Shown: piece after piece, positions 16,546 through 26,991 of the stretch
Numbering within the stretch: position 1 is the stretch's first letter
Layout of the letters: each line of letters starts with the position of its first letter
DNA from: an uncultured Dorea sp.
GTDB lineage: Bacteria; Bacillota; Clostridia; Lachnospirales; Lachnospiraceae
Reading direction: 5' to 3'
DNA: 64,000 nucleotides
NCBI GenBank assembly: GCA_910584615.1
Contig: CAJUAM010000012.1
Location: 8,212-72,211, forward strand
Position numbers and translations under genes: made by a program
Notes under the pieces: model-generated
Told to the model about the DNA's origin: nothing
Database searches by the model: none
The model's input: only the letters and a program-made list of their open reading frames with translations

Positions 16546-17901
16546 ATGGTCAGGATGAAAGAAAAACGGGCTGGGCAGATGGATATGTTAAATGGCCCTT
16601 TGATAAGTAAAATCATATTGTTCGCCTTACCGCTGGCGGCCAGCAGTATCCTGCAGCAATTGTTCAATGCCGCTGATGTGGCGGTGGTGGGAAGGTTTGC
16701 GGGGAATCAGGCGTTGGCTGCGGTTGGCGGTAACAGCCCTGTCATAAATTTGCTGGTCAATCTGTTCGTTGGATTTTCAGTGGGAGCTAATGTAGTGATC
16801 GCAAGATACATCGGAGAAGGAAAGTCTGAAAAGATCAAAAAGACAGTACATACAGTGATTACGATGGCGCTTATCTGCGGTGCGATCCTGGCAGTTTTAG
16901 GGTATGTTGTGGCAGGACCGATCTTACAGCTTATGAATACTCCTAAGGAGGTCCTTCCTCTGGCAACAGTATATCTTAAGATTTATTTTGGGGGTATGCC
17001 CTTTTTCATGTTATATAACTTTGGCTCTGCGATATTAAGAAGTGTCGGGGATACAAAGAAGCCTTTATATTGTCTGATCATATCCGGAGTTATCAATGTG
17101 GGTCTTAACCTTCTCCTTGTTATTGTTTTTAAGCTGGGGGTTGTAGGAGTAGCGATCGCGACAGTGACAGCTAACGGGGTCAGTGCAGGTATGATCATTC
17201 TTTTTCTGGCAAACAATAAGGGGGCGCTCCGTCTGGATATAAAGAAACTGACGCTCAGTAAAGAAGAGGTAGTCAAGATCATAAAGATAGGCGCGCCGGC
17301 AGGTCTGCAGGGAATGGTGTTCTCGGTATCAAATGTATGCATACAGTCTGCTATCAACGGTTTTGGCACAGATGCAATTGCAGGATCTGCAGCTGCGCTG
17401 AATTATGAATATTTTACTTACTTTGTCACAAGCGCGTTTACCCAGGCTGCGGTTACTTTTACCAGTCAGAATTACGGGGCAAGGCAGTATGAAAGATGCA
17501 GGAAAATTTTGCGTGTCAGTATTTTGCTGGGAGTGTGCGGGACGGGTGTCTTAAGCGCTGCATTTGTATTGGGGCGCAATTTTTTTCTGGGAATTTTCGC
17601 GGCGGACGCAGCGGCAGTAACCTTTGGCGCAGCCCGTATGCTGCATGTCCAGGTGTTTAGTTTTATGCCTCCTCTCTATGAAGTGACAGGCGCAAGCTTA
17701 AGGGGAATGGGATATTCCATGACTCCTGCCATATTGACGATGTTCGGTTCCTGCGCGGTAAGGATCATCTGGATCTATACAGTATTTGCGTGGAAGCCGA
17801 CATTGGCGGTGTTATTCTGGGTATATCCGTTTTCATGGATGGTAACAATAATTATGGTAGCAGGAGGTTATTTTATAATTGGCAGGAAAGCGCTGTCATA
17901 A
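16546..17901 (+). CDS. MATE family multidrug/cation efflux transporter
   Basis: This is a 12-TM MATE antiporter of about 451 aa. Typical stretches are LFALPLAASSILQQLFNAAD, VGRFAGNQALAAVGG, GSAILRSVGDTKKPLYCLI and AGLQGMVFSVSN. It would export organic cations in exchange for Na+ or H+. The start is uncertain. ATG 16546 is chosen, with only a weak GGAGA 13 nt away, and ATG 16555 or an upstream TTG 16501 are alternatives. It precedes the Y-family polymerase gene by 25 nt and may share its transcript. The substrate is unknown. Confidence 0.9.
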   Translation: MVRMKEKRAGQMDMLNGPLISKIILFALPLAASSILQQLFNAADVAVVGRFAGNQALAAVGGNSPVINLLVNLFVGFSVGANVVIARYIGEGKSEKIKKTVHTVITMALICGAILAVLGYVVAGPILQLMNTPKEVLPLATVYLKIYFGGMPFFMLYNFGSAILRSVGDTKKPLYCLIISGVINVGLNLLLVIVFKLGVVGVAIATVTANGVSAGMIILFLANNKGALRLDIKKLTLSKEEVVKIIKIGAPAGLQGMVFSVSNVCIQSAINGFGTDAIAGSAAALNYEYFTYFVTSAFTQAAVTFTSQNYGARQYERCRKILRVSILLGVCGTGVLSAAFVLGRNFFLGIFAADAAAVTFGAARMLHVQVFSFMPPLYEVTGASLRGMGYSMTPAILTMFGSCAVRIIWIYTVFAWKPTLAVLFWVYPFSWMVTIIMVAGGYFIIGRKALS

Positions 17902-17926
17902 AAATATGTGATCAGGGAGTTTTAAA

Positions 17927-19453
17927 ATGGCACAGGGAGAGCGAAAATATATAGCTATTGATTTAAAATCATTTTATGCTTCTGTAGAATGCGTAGAACG
18001 GGGGCTTGATCCTATGACTACGAATTTGGTTGTCGCCGATCTAAGCCGGACGGAGAAGACGATCTGTCTGGCGGTATCGCCGTCTTTAAAGGCATATGGG
18101 ATTTCGGGACGCGCAAGGCTCTTTGAAGTAATACAGAAAGTAAAAGAAGTGAATGCTAAGAGACAAGTGATGGCGCCGGATGGTAAATTGTCTGGTTCTT
18201 CGTGGGATGATACTACACTTAAAGCTTTTCCTGAAAAAGCAGTTGATTATATTGTCGCGCCCCCGAGAATGGCATATTATATAAAATACAGCACAAAGAT
18301 CTATGAAATATACTTAAAATATGTTGCCCCGGAAGATTGTCATGTATATTCTATTGACGAGATCATGATGGATGTTACAGATTATCTGAATACCTACCAG
18401 CTGTCGCCCCGCCAGCTGGCAGAAAAGATTATCCGGGATATCCATTCGTCTACGGGAATCACGGCTACGGCAGGTATCGGAACGAATCTTTATCTGTGTA
18501 AGGTCGCCATGGATATTGTGGCAAAGCATATACCGCCGGATAAAAACGGGGTGCGGATCGCATCGCTGAATGAAAAAAGCTATCGCCGGATCTTGTGGGA
18601 TCACCGTCCGATCACAGATTTCTGGCGTGTGGGAAAAGGATATGCAAGAAAACTTGCAGAACATGGGATATATACGATGGGGGATGTTGCAAGATGTTCT
18701 CTGGGAAAAACAAAAGATTATTATAATGAGGATTTGCTCTATAATCTGTTCGGTATTAACGCAGAGCTTTTGATCGATCACGCGTGGGGCTGGGAACCAT
18801 GTACTATGGCAGATATCAAGGCGTATAAGCCAAGTACTAACAGTTTAGTATCCGGTCAGGTTCTGCACTGTCCTTACCCGGCTGATAAAGCAAAGATAGT
18901 TGTCAGGGAGATGGCGCAGATGATGTCGTTTGACCTGGTGGAAAAGAAGCTGGTGACAGATCAGATTGTACTGACAGTGGGATATGATATGGAGAACATC
19001 TCAGGTTCAAGGATGAGGGATTATAAAGGCGAGATCACAACAGACCGCTATGGACGGAAGATACCAAAGCATGCTCATGGAACGGCAAATATCGGGGAGA
19101 AGACTTCTTCTTCCAAATCAATCGTTGATACAACGTTACAGTTGTATGACAGAATCATCAATAAGAATTTCTTAGTCAGAAGGATATCCCTTTGCGCAAA
19201 TCATGTGATGGATGAGAATATAATAAAGAAAGAACCTGTTTTTGAGCAGCTTGATCTATTTACGGATTATACCGCGTTAATGGAAGAACAGAAGGAAAAA
19301 GAAGCAAAGCAGCAGAAAGAGAGAAAACTGCAGGAGGCGATGCTGGATATCAAAAGGCGCTATGGTAAAAATGCCGTCCTTAAAGGAACGAATCTGGTGG
19401 AGGGGGCTACGGCTGTGGAGCGGAATGATCAGATTGGTGGGCATAAAGCATAG
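17927..19453 (+). CDS. Y-family DNA polymerase (UmuC/UvrX-like)
   Basis: This is a 508-aa translesion polymerase of the UmuC/ImpB family. The catalytic acids are visible: Asp in AIDLKSFYASVEC near residue 12 and YSIDEIMMDVT around residue 143. Helix-hairpin-helix thumb and little-finger regions follow. It resembles Bacillus YqjW/UvrX-type proteins rather than DinB in length and in TAGIGTNLYLCKVAMDIVAKH. It is paired with a YolD-like gene 23 nt downstream, as in Bacillus. No convincing LexA box was seen upstream. Confidence 0.93.
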   Translation: MAQGERKYIAIDLKSFYASVECVERGLDPMTTNLVVADLSRTEKTICLAVSPSLKAYGISGRARLFEVIQKVKEVNAKRQVMAPDGKLSGSSWDDTTLKAFPEKAVDYIVAPPRMAYYIKYSTKIYEIYLKYVAPEDCHVYSIDEIMMDVTDYLNTYQLSPRQLAEKIIRDIHSSTGITATAGIGTNLYLCKVAMDIVAKHIPPDKNGVRIASLNEKSYRRILWDHRPITDFWRVGKGYARKLAEHGIYTMGDVARCSLGKTKDYYNEDLLYNLFGINAELLIDHAWGWEPCTMADIKAYKPSTNSLVSGQVLHCPYPADKAKIVVREMAQMMSFDLVEKKLVTDQIVLTVGYDMENISGSRMRDYKGEITTDRYGRKIPKHAHGTANIGEKTSSSKSIVDTTLQLYDRIINKNFLVRRISLCANHVMDENIIKKEPVFEQLDLFTDYTALMEEQKEKEAKQQKERKLQEAMLDIKRRYGKNAVLKGTNLVEGATAVERNDQIGGHKA

Positions 19454-19476
19454 GATTAAGGAAAGAGAGGAAGACG

Positions 19477-19899
19477 ATGTTGGCTTTTGACCATGACAGC
19501 AGGCACAGATATAATGATATTATCGACCATTTCCACCATGTTTCTAAGAATCATCCCCCCATGCCGACAGCCGACAGGGCAGCACAGTTCGCGCCCTTTG
19601 CCGCATTGACAGGACATGGTACGGCGGTGATGGAAACCGCCCGGCTGACACAGGAAAGAGTGGAGCTGGATGAAGACTGCAAGGCTGAGATCAACAGGCA
19701 GCTGCAGCAGCTAAAGGAACTGGAAGACGACGAACCGGCTGTAGCTGTTACTTATTTTGTAAAAGATAAGAGAAAATCAGGCGGAGCATATGTAACTGTG
19801 GCCGGGCGCGTAAAAAAGATAGATGAGTATAAGAGACATATGCTCCTGACGGATAGTACAAAGATTCCTATTGATGAGATCATAGAGATAGAAAGTTAA
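19477..19899 (+). CDS. YolD-like family protein
   Basis: This 140-aa protein carries the YolD-like domain: RAAQFAPFAALTGHG, then a C-terminal beta-rich part with GRVKKID and IPIDEIIEIE. YolD proteins accompany UmuC/UvrX polymerases in Firmicutes and are predicted to play a UmuD-like partner role. Here the pairing is intact. The gene end overlaps the convergent MATE gene by 4 nt. Confidence 0.9.
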   Translation: MLAFDHDSRHRYNDIIDHFHHVSKNHPPMPTADRAAQFAPFAALTGHGTAVMETARLTQERVELDEDCKAEINRQLQQLKELEDDEPAVAVTYFVKDKRKSGGAYVTVAGRVKKIDEYKRHMLLTDSTKIPIDEIIEIES

Positions 19900-21281
19900 G
19901 ATACCGTGCCGGGATTTTTTGTCTTTGCCCACTTTGCGTTCAGTTTCTTTTTTCTGTAAAAATAGTACGGGATCAAAAGCAGTGCCGTGGCTGCCCAGGC
20001 AATGGGGTAGCTTACAAGGATAGTAAACAGTTCTTTCCGGATGGGAGTCACGAATAAGATCCATGGCAGTCTTACGAGACAGACGCCTCCAAGGGTGATG
20101 AGCGTCGGAATCATCACATCACCGATTCCCCGGAGCGCTCCGGTGAAGATCTCAACAAAGATAAATATGGCATAACTTGGTACGATATTTAACATCATAT
20201 AAGTGCCGAGTCCGATCACTGTCTCATCGGACGTAAATAAGGAAAGCAGCGGGTGCGCAAGTACCAGGAGCGATATGAGGATAGTACCGCATAGCGCTAA
20301 GGACATGCAAAGGGACACTTTCACACTTTTATAAACCCGTTCAAGCTTGCCGGCACCGTAGTTTTGGCCTGCAAATGTAGTGATGGAGATGCCGAAAGCT
20401 CCGCTTACTGCCCAGAATATGGAATCTACTTTTCCGAAAGCCGCCCATGCAGCGGCTGTATCTGTTCCAAACTGGTTAATAGAAGTCTGTATAATGATAT
20501 TGGTAAGTCCGTACATGCAAGTCTGTATTCCTCCGGGGAGCCCGATACGGAGTTCTGAGATTAAAAGCGGGACATCGATCCGGATATCTTTTGGGACCAG
20601 GCGGATCATATCGTAGGAGGACATAAGAGCCCGGATGACCAGTATGGCACTGGCTGCCTGAGAGATGATAGTCGCAATGGCAGCGCCTTCAATCCCCATC
20701 TTAAAAAATACGACAAGGATAATGTCTAAGACAATGTTCAGGATGCAGCATACGATCAGATAGTAGAGCGGTCTTTTGGAGTCGCCTGCCGCCCGCATGA
20801 TACCAGACCCCATATTGTAGATAAGTGTAGCTATGATGCCGAGAAAATAGATCCGAAGATATCCGATGGAATCATTCATGATATCCGCGGGAGTCTTCAT
20901 GATGGATAAAAGGGCAGGTGTAGCTATGTATCCGATGATGGAGATAAAGATGCTTGCGGCAATGGAAAACGCTGCCGCTGTGTGAAGGGCCGTATGGAGC
21001 TTTTTTTCATTTTTCGCGCCGTAAAACTGTGAGATAATAACTGCGGCGCCGTTGGCAAGGCTTGTAAAGAACATTACCACCTGATAAGTCAGTACCGCGG
21101 CAGAACCGCCTACGCTTGCCAAGGCGGCTTTTCCCACAAAACGGCCTACAATAACAGCATCTACCGTGTTATATAGCTGCTGAAACAAAGTTCCCACGAC
21201 GATTGGGAAAAAGAAAATAAGCAGCTGTCTTGAAATGACGCCTTCAGTGATCTTATTTTTTACAGTAGCCTCTGATGACAT
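19896..21281 (-). CDS. MATE family efflux transporter
   Basis: This is a 461-aa, 12-TM MATE protein: PIVVGTLFQQLYNTVDAVIVGRFVG, GSGIMRAAGDSKRPLYYLI, GLPGGIQTCMYGLTN and FAGQNYGAGK. It runs opposite to the first MATE gene and is only moderately similar to it, so they are separate paralogues rather than a recent duplication. It is transcribed alone on the minus strand and ends tail-to-tail with yolD. Confidence 0.92.
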   Translation of the reverse strand: MSSEATVKNKITEGVISRQLLIFFFPIVVGTLFQQLYNTVDAVIVGRFVGKAALASVGGSAAVLTYQVVMFFTSLANGAAVIISQFYGAKNEKKLHTALHTAAAFSIAASIFISIIGYIATPALLSIMKTPADIMNDSIGYLRIYFLGIIATLIYNMGSGIMRAAGDSKRPLYYLIVCCILNIVLDIILVVFFKMGIEGAAIATIISQAASAILVIRALMSSYDMIRLVPKDIRIDVPLLISELRIGLPGGIQTCMYGLTNIIIQTSINQFGTDTAAAWAAFGKVDSIFWAVSGAFGISITTFAGQNYGAGKLERVYKSVKVSLCMSLALCGTILISLLVLAHPLLSLFTSDETVIGLGTYMMLNIVPSYAIFIFVEIFTGALRGIGDVMIPTLITLGGVCLVRLPWILFVTPIRKELFTILVSYPIAWAATALLLIPYYFYRKKKLNAKWAKTKNPGTVS

Positions 21282-21428
21282 GTTTAAACCCCCTTAAATG
21301 TAAATAGATAAATCTTATCATAACTTGACAAAAAAGTCAGTAGAATTTTAAAAAAATATGTATTTACATGCAATCTGGTGTATAATAAATACATAGTCAG
21401 ACAATAGCGGCGGACAGGAGGGAAAAGG

Positions 21429-22949
21429 ATGTTAGAGAAGCTGGATTTAACGAAGGCATTGGGAAAAGAAGAATATAAGGATAAGATGGAAAAGCTTATG
21501 CCGGAGATCGGAAAGCTGCAGAGAGAATGCAAGGATCTGGGAATTCCGATCATGATCGCTTTTGAAGGGTATGATGCAGCAGGAAAGGGCGTACAGATCA
21601 GTGAGCTTATCAAAGCTCTTGATCCGAGAGGATTTGAAGTACATGCGGTGAAGACAGAGACGAAAGAAGAACGGATGCATCCGTTTTTATGGAGATTCTG
21701 GACGAAGATGCCTGCAAACGGACGGATTGCTATCTATGACAGCAGCTGGTACCGAAAAGTGCTTATTGACCGTTTTGACAAGAAGACGAAGAAAAGCGAG
21801 CTGTCTAAAGCTTATGACTCTATCTGCGCGTTTGAGGAGCAGTTAACCTCAGACGGCATGGTGCTCATAAAGATATTCCTGACGATAGATAAGAAAGAGC
21901 AGAGGAAGCGCTTTAAAAAACTTCTGGAATCAAAAGAGACTGCATGGCGGGTAGGACGGGATGATAAAAAGAGGAACAAAGAGTTTGAAAAATATCAGGC
22001 CATTAATGAGGAGATGCTTCTTAGGACAGACACGGAATACGCGCCCTGGAATATTGTGGAAGCTGTAGACAGGAGGTTTGCGACTGCAAAGATCTATTCT
22101 ATCGTCGCGAGGATCCTTAATGAAAAGGTAAGGACTGTGAAGGCTCAGAAAGAAGCAGCTAAGGAGATGGCTGTAAAGATAGCGAAGGAACCGGAAGCTA
22201 AGACCTCAGATAAGAGCGACAGGCGGATGGGAGAGTCTATTCTTTCAAGGGCAGACCTAAGTCTTTCTTATACAAAGGAAGAGTATAAAGAGCGTCTTAG
22301 TATACTGCAGAAGAAGATAGAGAAACTTCACGGAGAACTTTACCGCAGGAGGATTCCGGTAGTGCTTGGATTCGAAGGCTGGGATGCCGGAGGAAAGGGA
22401 GGAGCTATTAAGCGCCTGACTGAGAAGATGGATCCAAGAGGATATGTAGTTCATCCCACTGCTTCGCCGAACGATATTGAAAGACAGCACCATTACTTGT
22501 GGAGGTTCTGGACGGATATGCCAAAAGCCGGACATGTAACGATCTTCGACAGGACGTGGTACGGCCGTGTCATGGTAGAGCGGATCGAAGGCTTTTGCTC
22601 AAGACAGGAGTGGCAGAGAGCCTATAAGGAGATCAACAGCATGGAACGTGATTTGTCGGATGCGGGAGCAATCGTTTTGAAGTTCTGGATGCAGATTGAC
22701 AAGGATGAGCAGGAGAGAAGATTTAAGGCGAGAGGGGAAAATCCGCAAAAGCAGTGGAAGATCACGGATGAGGACTGGCGGAACCGGGAAAAATGGGATC
22801 AATATGAGGAAGCAGTGAATGAAATGCTTATCCGCACTTCTACTCCTTACGCGCCTTGGATCGTAGTAGAAGGAAATAATAAATATTATGCACGGATCAA
22901 GGTGCTTGAGACAGTAGTGGATGCAATTGAGGAACGTTTAAAAAATTAA
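21429..22949 (+). CDS. pap: Polyphosphate:AMP phosphotransferase (tandem PPK2)
   Basis: This 506-aa protein is built of two PPK2 kinase domains in tandem, the class II PPK2 layout that phosphorylates AMP to ADP with polyphosphate. Walker A-like loops are FEGYDAAGKG (domain 1, near residue 45) and FEGWDAGGKGG (domain 2, near 320). Each is followed by the lid motifs (WRFWTKMP/WRFWTDMP) and a DSSWYRKV- or DRTWYGRV-type Walker B. Both domains look intact. It links polyphosphate stores to adenylate energy charge. Confidence 0.94.
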   Translation: MLEKLDLTKALGKEEYKDKMEKLMPEIGKLQRECKDLGIPIMIAFEGYDAAGKGVQISELIKALDPRGFEVHAVKTETKEERMHPFLWRFWTKMPANGRIAIYDSSWYRKVLIDRFDKKTKKSELSKAYDSICAFEEQLTSDGMVLIKIFLTIDKKEQRKRFKKLLESKETAWRVGRDDKKRNKEFEKYQAINEEMLLRTDTEYAPWNIVEAVDRRFATAKIYSIVARILNEKVRTVKAQKEAAKEMAVKIAKEPEAKTSDKSDRRMGESILSRADLSLSYTKEEYKERLSILQKKIEKLHGELYRRRIPVVLGFEGWDAGGKGGAIKRLTEKMDPRGYVVHPTASPNDIERQHHYLWRFWTDMPKAGHVTIFDRTWYGRVMVERIEGFCSRQEWQRAYKEINSMERDLSDAGAIVLKFWMQIDKDEQERRFKARGENPQKQWKITDEDWRNREKWDQYEEAVNEMLIRTSTPYAPWIVVEGNNKYYARIKVLETVVDAIEERLKN

Positions 22950-22966
22950 TATAAGGAATGATGGCG

Positions 22967-23974
22967 ATGACGATCAGAGAGCAGCTTGAGCAGCGGGAGA
23001 TAGAGTATTTAAGTCCTTATGCGGCACTCAGTAAAGATACAAAAGGAAGAAAGGTTAAGGAATCCCAGTGCGATATCCGGCCGGTTTTTCAGCGGGACAG
23101 AGACCGGATACTGCACTGCAAGGCATTTCGGCGCTTAAAGCAGAAGACACAGGTTTTTCTGCTTCCTAATGGGGATCATTACCGAACGAGGCTCACCCAT
23201 ACATTAGAAGTATCCCAGAATGCGAGGACTATTGCCAAGGCGCTCCGGCTCAATGAGGACTTGACAGAGGCTATCGCTCTTGGGCATGATCTTGGGCACA
23301 CTCCTTTCGGCCATGCAGGGGAGCATGCTCTTGATGAAGTGAATCCTTTCGGATTCCGGCACAACATCCAGAGTGTACGTATCGTAGAACGGTTAGAAAA
23401 GAACGGGGAGGGGCTGAATCTGACATGGGAAGTGGTGGATGGGATTTTAAACCACAAGTCCAGCGGAAGCCCCCGCACACTGGAAGGACAGATTGTGCGG
23501 CTTTCTGACAAGATTGCTTATTTAAACCATGATATTGATGATGCGATCCGGGGAGGGATTCTTACAGAAACACAGATACCGGAAGAATTCCATCGGGTCT
23601 TAGGGGATACTACAAGGAAGCGTCTTAATACACTGATCCATGATGTGGTCACGAACAGCATGGGAAAAGCAGAGATTTCCATGTCAGAAGAAGTGGAAGG
23701 AGCGATGAAGGATTTAAGGGCGTTTATGTTTGAGCGTGTGTATCTGAATCCTGTTGCCAAGAGAGAAGAAAAAAAAGCGATTCACATGATACAGAATTTG
23801 TACTGGTTTTATATGGAAAATCTGGATGAGATCCCGCGGGAATACCAGTCTATGCAGGGGGAATCCGGAGTGAACAAAGAACAGATGGTATGCGATTATA
23901 TTGCCGGAATGACAGATACATACGCAGTAAAAAAGTTTGAAGATTATTTTGTTCCAAAATCTTGGAAAATTTAA
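22967..23974 (+). CDS. dgt: dGTP triphosphohydrolase
   Basis: This is a 335-aa HD-domain dNTPase that hydrolyses dGTP to deoxyguanosine and triphosphate. The metal site shows RTRLTHTLEVSQ and ALGHDLGHTPFGHAGE, with DKIAYLNHDIDDA further on. Three in-frame ATGs lie at 22958, 22961 and 22967. AAGGA at 22953-22957 gives a sensible 9-nt spacer only for 22967. It sits just upstream of dnaG and rpoD, the usual place in Clostridia. Confidence 0.94.
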   Translation: MTIREQLEQREIEYLSPYAALSKDTKGRKVKESQCDIRPVFQRDRDRILHCKAFRRLKQKTQVFLLPNGDHYRTRLTHTLEVSQNARTIAKALRLNEDLTEAIALGHDLGHTPFGHAGEHALDEVNPFGFRHNIQSVRIVERLEKNGEGLNLTWEVVDGILNHKSSGSPRTLEGQIVRLSDKIAYLNHDIDDAIRGGILTETQIPEEFHRVLGDTTRKRLNTLIHDVVTNSMGKAEISMSEEVEGAMKDLRAFMFERVYLNPVAKREEKKAIHMIQNLYWFYMENLDEIPREYQSMQGESGVNKEQMVCDYIAGMTDTYAVKKFEDYFVPKSWKI

Positions 23975-24047
23975 AAGGAAATCAGGCACTTTTGTCGAAT
24001 ATTATATATGAGGGCTATTTTGAGGCAGATCATAAAGGTGTTCATAT

Positions 24048-25823
24048 ATGTATTATTCAGATGAGATTATTGAAGAAGTAAGAATAAAAAATGATATTGT
24101 CGACGTAATTTCAGGTTACGTCAGGCTTCAAAAAAAGGGAAGTTCGTATTTTGGGTTATGTCCGTTCCATAATGAAAAATCCCCGTCTTTTTCGGTGAGC
24201 AGACAAAAGCAGATGTATTATTGCTTTGGCTGCGGAGCCGGAGGGAATGTATTTACGTTTTTGATGGAATATGAAAATTATACTTTTCAGGATGCGGTAA
24301 AGGCACTTGCCGACAAGGCGGGGGTAGAGCTTCCTGAGGCGGAGTATTCTAAGGAAGCGAGGGCGAGGGCGGATTTAAAAGCGACCCTTTTGGACATCAA
24401 TAAGCTGGCGGCGAAATATTACTATGCGCAGTTAAGGCAGCCGCAGGGAGCTATAGGTCTTAAGTATCTGAAGGACAGGCAGCTTGGCGATGATATGCTG
24501 AGAGCTTTCGGTCTTGGATATTCCAACAAATACAGTGATGATCTGTACAGATATTTAAAAGAAAAAGGTTATAAGGATGATATGCTTGCAAAAGCCGGAC
24601 TTATAAGTTATGATGAGCGTCAGGGTGTTTACGATAAATTCTGGAACCGGGTGATGTTCCCGATCATGGATGTGAATAACCGGGTTGTTGGATTTGGAGG
24701 ACGTGTCATGGGTGATGGGAAGCCCAAATATTTAAATTCTCCGGAAACGCCGGTGTTTGATAAAAGCCGGAACCTTTACGGACTGAATCGGGCAAGGAGG
24801 ACAAAAAAATCTTATTTTCTGCTGTGTGAGGGATATATAGACGTTATCGCCCTCCATCAGGCGGGGTTTGATAATGCGGTTGCTTCCCTTGGTACAGCAC
24901 TTACTCCCGGACATGCCTTGCTGATCAGGCGGTATGTGAATGAGGTATACCTTACATATGACAGTGACGACGCAGGAACAAGGGCAGCCTTAAGAGCTCT
25001 TCCTATTCTTAAGGAGGCAGGCATTACGGCAAGGATCATCCGTATGGAACCATATAAAGATCCGGATGAGTTTATTAAAAATCTGGGTGCAGAGGCCTTT
25101 GAGGAAAGGATAAAAAAGGCGCGCAATGGATTTCTTTACAGTCTTGAAGTGCTGCGAAGAGAGTATGATATGGACTCTCCGGAAGGAAAGACTGATTTTA
25201 TGAGGGAAACAGCAAGGAGACTCGCTGAATTTACAGAAGAGATTGAGCGTAATAATTATATTGAGGCGGTTGCGAAAGAATATCTTGTAGGCTATGAAGA
25301 ATTAAAGAGACTGGTTGTAAAGACGGCGGTGCAGACAGGTATGGCGGCGCCGGCGCGCAGACCTAAGTCTGGGAAAAGCAGGGATAAGGGGAAAGAAGAC
25401 GGAATCCTCAAATCCCAAAAAATATTGCTTACATGGATGATTGAAGATGAAAACATCTTTAACCAGATCAGCAAGTATATTGTTCCGGAAGACTTTTCCG
25501 ATGGGATATGCCGGATGGTTGCGGGATTTTTGTATGATCAGTATGAAAAGGGTGAAGTAAATCCGGCAAAGATCATGAATCATTTTACCGATGAGGAAGA
25601 GCACAGGGAAGTCGCGGGGCTGTTCCATACAAAGATAAAAGAGCTTTCAACACCTGCAGAGCGGGAAAAGGCGCTTAAAGAGACAGTCATCCGGGTGAAG
25701 AATCACAGTATTGAGGAAGCTGGAAGGAACTGGAATGCAGCAGATATCGAAGGGATGCAAAGACTTATGAAAGCGAAAAGTGATTTGTTGAACCTGCAGA
25801 AACTGCATATTTCCGTTAATTAA
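24048..25823 (+). CDS. dnaG: DNA primase DnaG
   Basis: This is the 591-aa replicative primase. It has an N-terminal zinc-binding domain (CPFH near residue 39, CFGCGAGG near 62), a TOPRIM core with LLCEGYIDVIALHQAG and YDSDDAGTRAA, and a C-terminal helicase-binding region. It synthesises RNA primers at the fork together with DnaB. It forms the classic macromolecular-synthesis block with rpoD 39 nt downstream. The linker at about 425-445 is rich in Arg, Lys and Gly and low in complexity. Confidence 0.96.
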   Translation: MYYSDEIIEEVRIKNDIVDVISGYVRLQKKGSSYFGLCPFHNEKSPSFSVSRQKQMYYCFGCGAGGNVFTFLMEYENYTFQDAVKALADKAGVELPEAEYSKEARARADLKATLLDINKLAAKYYYAQLRQPQGAIGLKYLKDRQLGDDMLRAFGLGYSNKYSDDLYRYLKEKGYKDDMLAKAGLISYDERQGVYDKFWNRVMFPIMDVNNRVVGFGGRVMGDGKPKYLNSPETPVFDKSRNLYGLNRARRTKKSYFLLCEGYIDVIALHQAGFDNAVASLGTALTPGHALLIRRYVNEVYLTYDSDDAGTRAALRALPILKEAGITARIIRMEPYKDPDEFIKNLGAEAFEERIKKARNGFLYSLEVLRREYDMDSPEGKTDFMRETARRLAEFTEEIERNNYIEAVAKEYLVGYEELKRLVVKTAVQTGMAAPARRPKSGKSRDKGKEDGILKSQKILLTWMIEDENIFNQISKYIVPEDFSDGICRMVAGFLYDQYEKGEVNPAKIMNHFTDEEEHREVAGLFHTKIKELSTPAEREKALKETVIRVKNHSIEEAGRNWNAADIEGMQRLMKAKSDLLNLQKLHISVN

Positions 25824-25862
25824 GGATAAAATATAAGCAAGCTATGAGAGGATGGGTACTAC

Positions 25863-26978
25863 ATGGAAGAGAATGTGGCAAAATTTGAGGAAAAATTAAA
25901 AGAGCTGGTCGTACTTGGTAAAAAGAAGAAAAGTATTCTGGAGCTGCAGGAGATTAATGATTTTTTCTCAGATATGGAGCTAAGTTTAGAGCATATGGAA
26001 AAAGTGTATGAATATCTGGAAGCTCAGAATATTGATGTACTTCGCATCGGTTCAGACAGTGATGATGATCTGGATGATGTAGACATTGTTATCAGTGATG
26101 AGAGTGACGTTGATCTTGAAAAGATCGATCTTTCAGTGCCGGATGGCGTCAGTATAGATGATCCAGTCAAAATGTACCTGAAGGAGATCGGGAAAGTGCC
26201 GCTTCTGACAGCGGAGGAAGAGGTTGATCTTGCAAAGCGTATGGCAGACGGCGATGAAAGTGCGAAAAAACGTCTTGCAGAGGCGAACCTGCGTCTTGTT
26301 GTAAGCATTGCGAAGCGTTATGTGGGGCGCGGAATGCTTTTCCTTGATCTGATCCAGGAAGGTAATCTGGGACTTATTAAAGCGGTTGAAAAGTTTGATT
26401 ATCACAAAGGGTTTAAGTTCAGCACTTATGCTACATGGTGGATCCGTCAGGCAATTACAAGAGCGATTGCGGATCAGGCAAGGACGATCAGGATCCCTGT
26501 TCATATGGTAGAAACTATCAATAAATTAATCCGTGTATCAAGGCAGCTCCTTCAGGAGCTTGGGCGAGAGCCTGCGCCTGAGGAGATTGCGGAAGAATTG
26601 GACATGCCTGTAGACAGAGTCAGGGAGATCTTAAAAATTTCCCAGGAGCCGGTTTCCCTGGAGACACCGATCGGGGAAGAAGAAGACAGCCATCTTGGAG
26701 ATTTTATTCAGGATGACAATGTACCTGTCCCTGCGGAGGCAGCTGCCCAGACACTTTTGAAAGAGCAGCTTGATGATGTGCTTGACACTTTGACGGAGAG
26801 AGAACAGAAGGTGTTAAGGCTCCGGTTTGGCATGAATGACGGGCGTGCCCGTACATTGGAGGAAGTAGGTAAAGAATTTGATGTCACCCGAGAGCGTATC
26901 CGCCAGATTGAGGCAAAGGCTTTAAGAAAGCTCCGCCATCCCAGCCGCAGCAGAAAGCTTCGGGACTATCTGGATTAA
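25863..26978 (+). CDS. rpoD: Primary RNA polymerase sigma factor (sigma A / RpoD)
   Basis: This is the 371-aa housekeeping sigma factor. It has a short region 1.1, then region 1.2 (DPVKMYLKEIGKVPLLT), region 2 (NLRLVVSIAKRYVGRGM, DLIQEGNLGLIKAVEKF, FSTYATWWIRQAI), region 3, and region 4.2 with EVGKEFDVTRERIRQIEAKAL. The -10 and -35 recognition helices are canonical, consistent with the TTGACA/TATAAT promoters seen in this window. It is co-directional with dnaG and trmK. Confidence 0.97.
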   Translation: MEENVAKFEEKLKELVVLGKKKKSILELQEINDFFSDMELSLEHMEKVYEYLEAQNIDVLRIGSDSDDDLDDVDIVISDESDVDLEKIDLSVPDGVSIDDPVKMYLKEIGKVPLLTAEEEVDLAKRMADGDESAKKRLAEANLRLVVSIAKRYVGRGMLFLDLIQEGNLGLIKAVEKFDYHKGFKFSTYATWWIRQAITRAIADQARTIRIPVHMVETINKLIRVSRQLLQELGREPAPEEIAEELDMPVDRVREILKISQEPVSLETPIGEEEDSHLGDFIQDDNVPVPAEAAAQTLLKEQLDDVLDTLTEREQKVLRLRFGMNDGRARTLEEVGKEFDVTRERIRQIEAKALRKLRHPSRSRKLRDYLD

Positions 26979-26991
26979 GAAAGAGTATTTT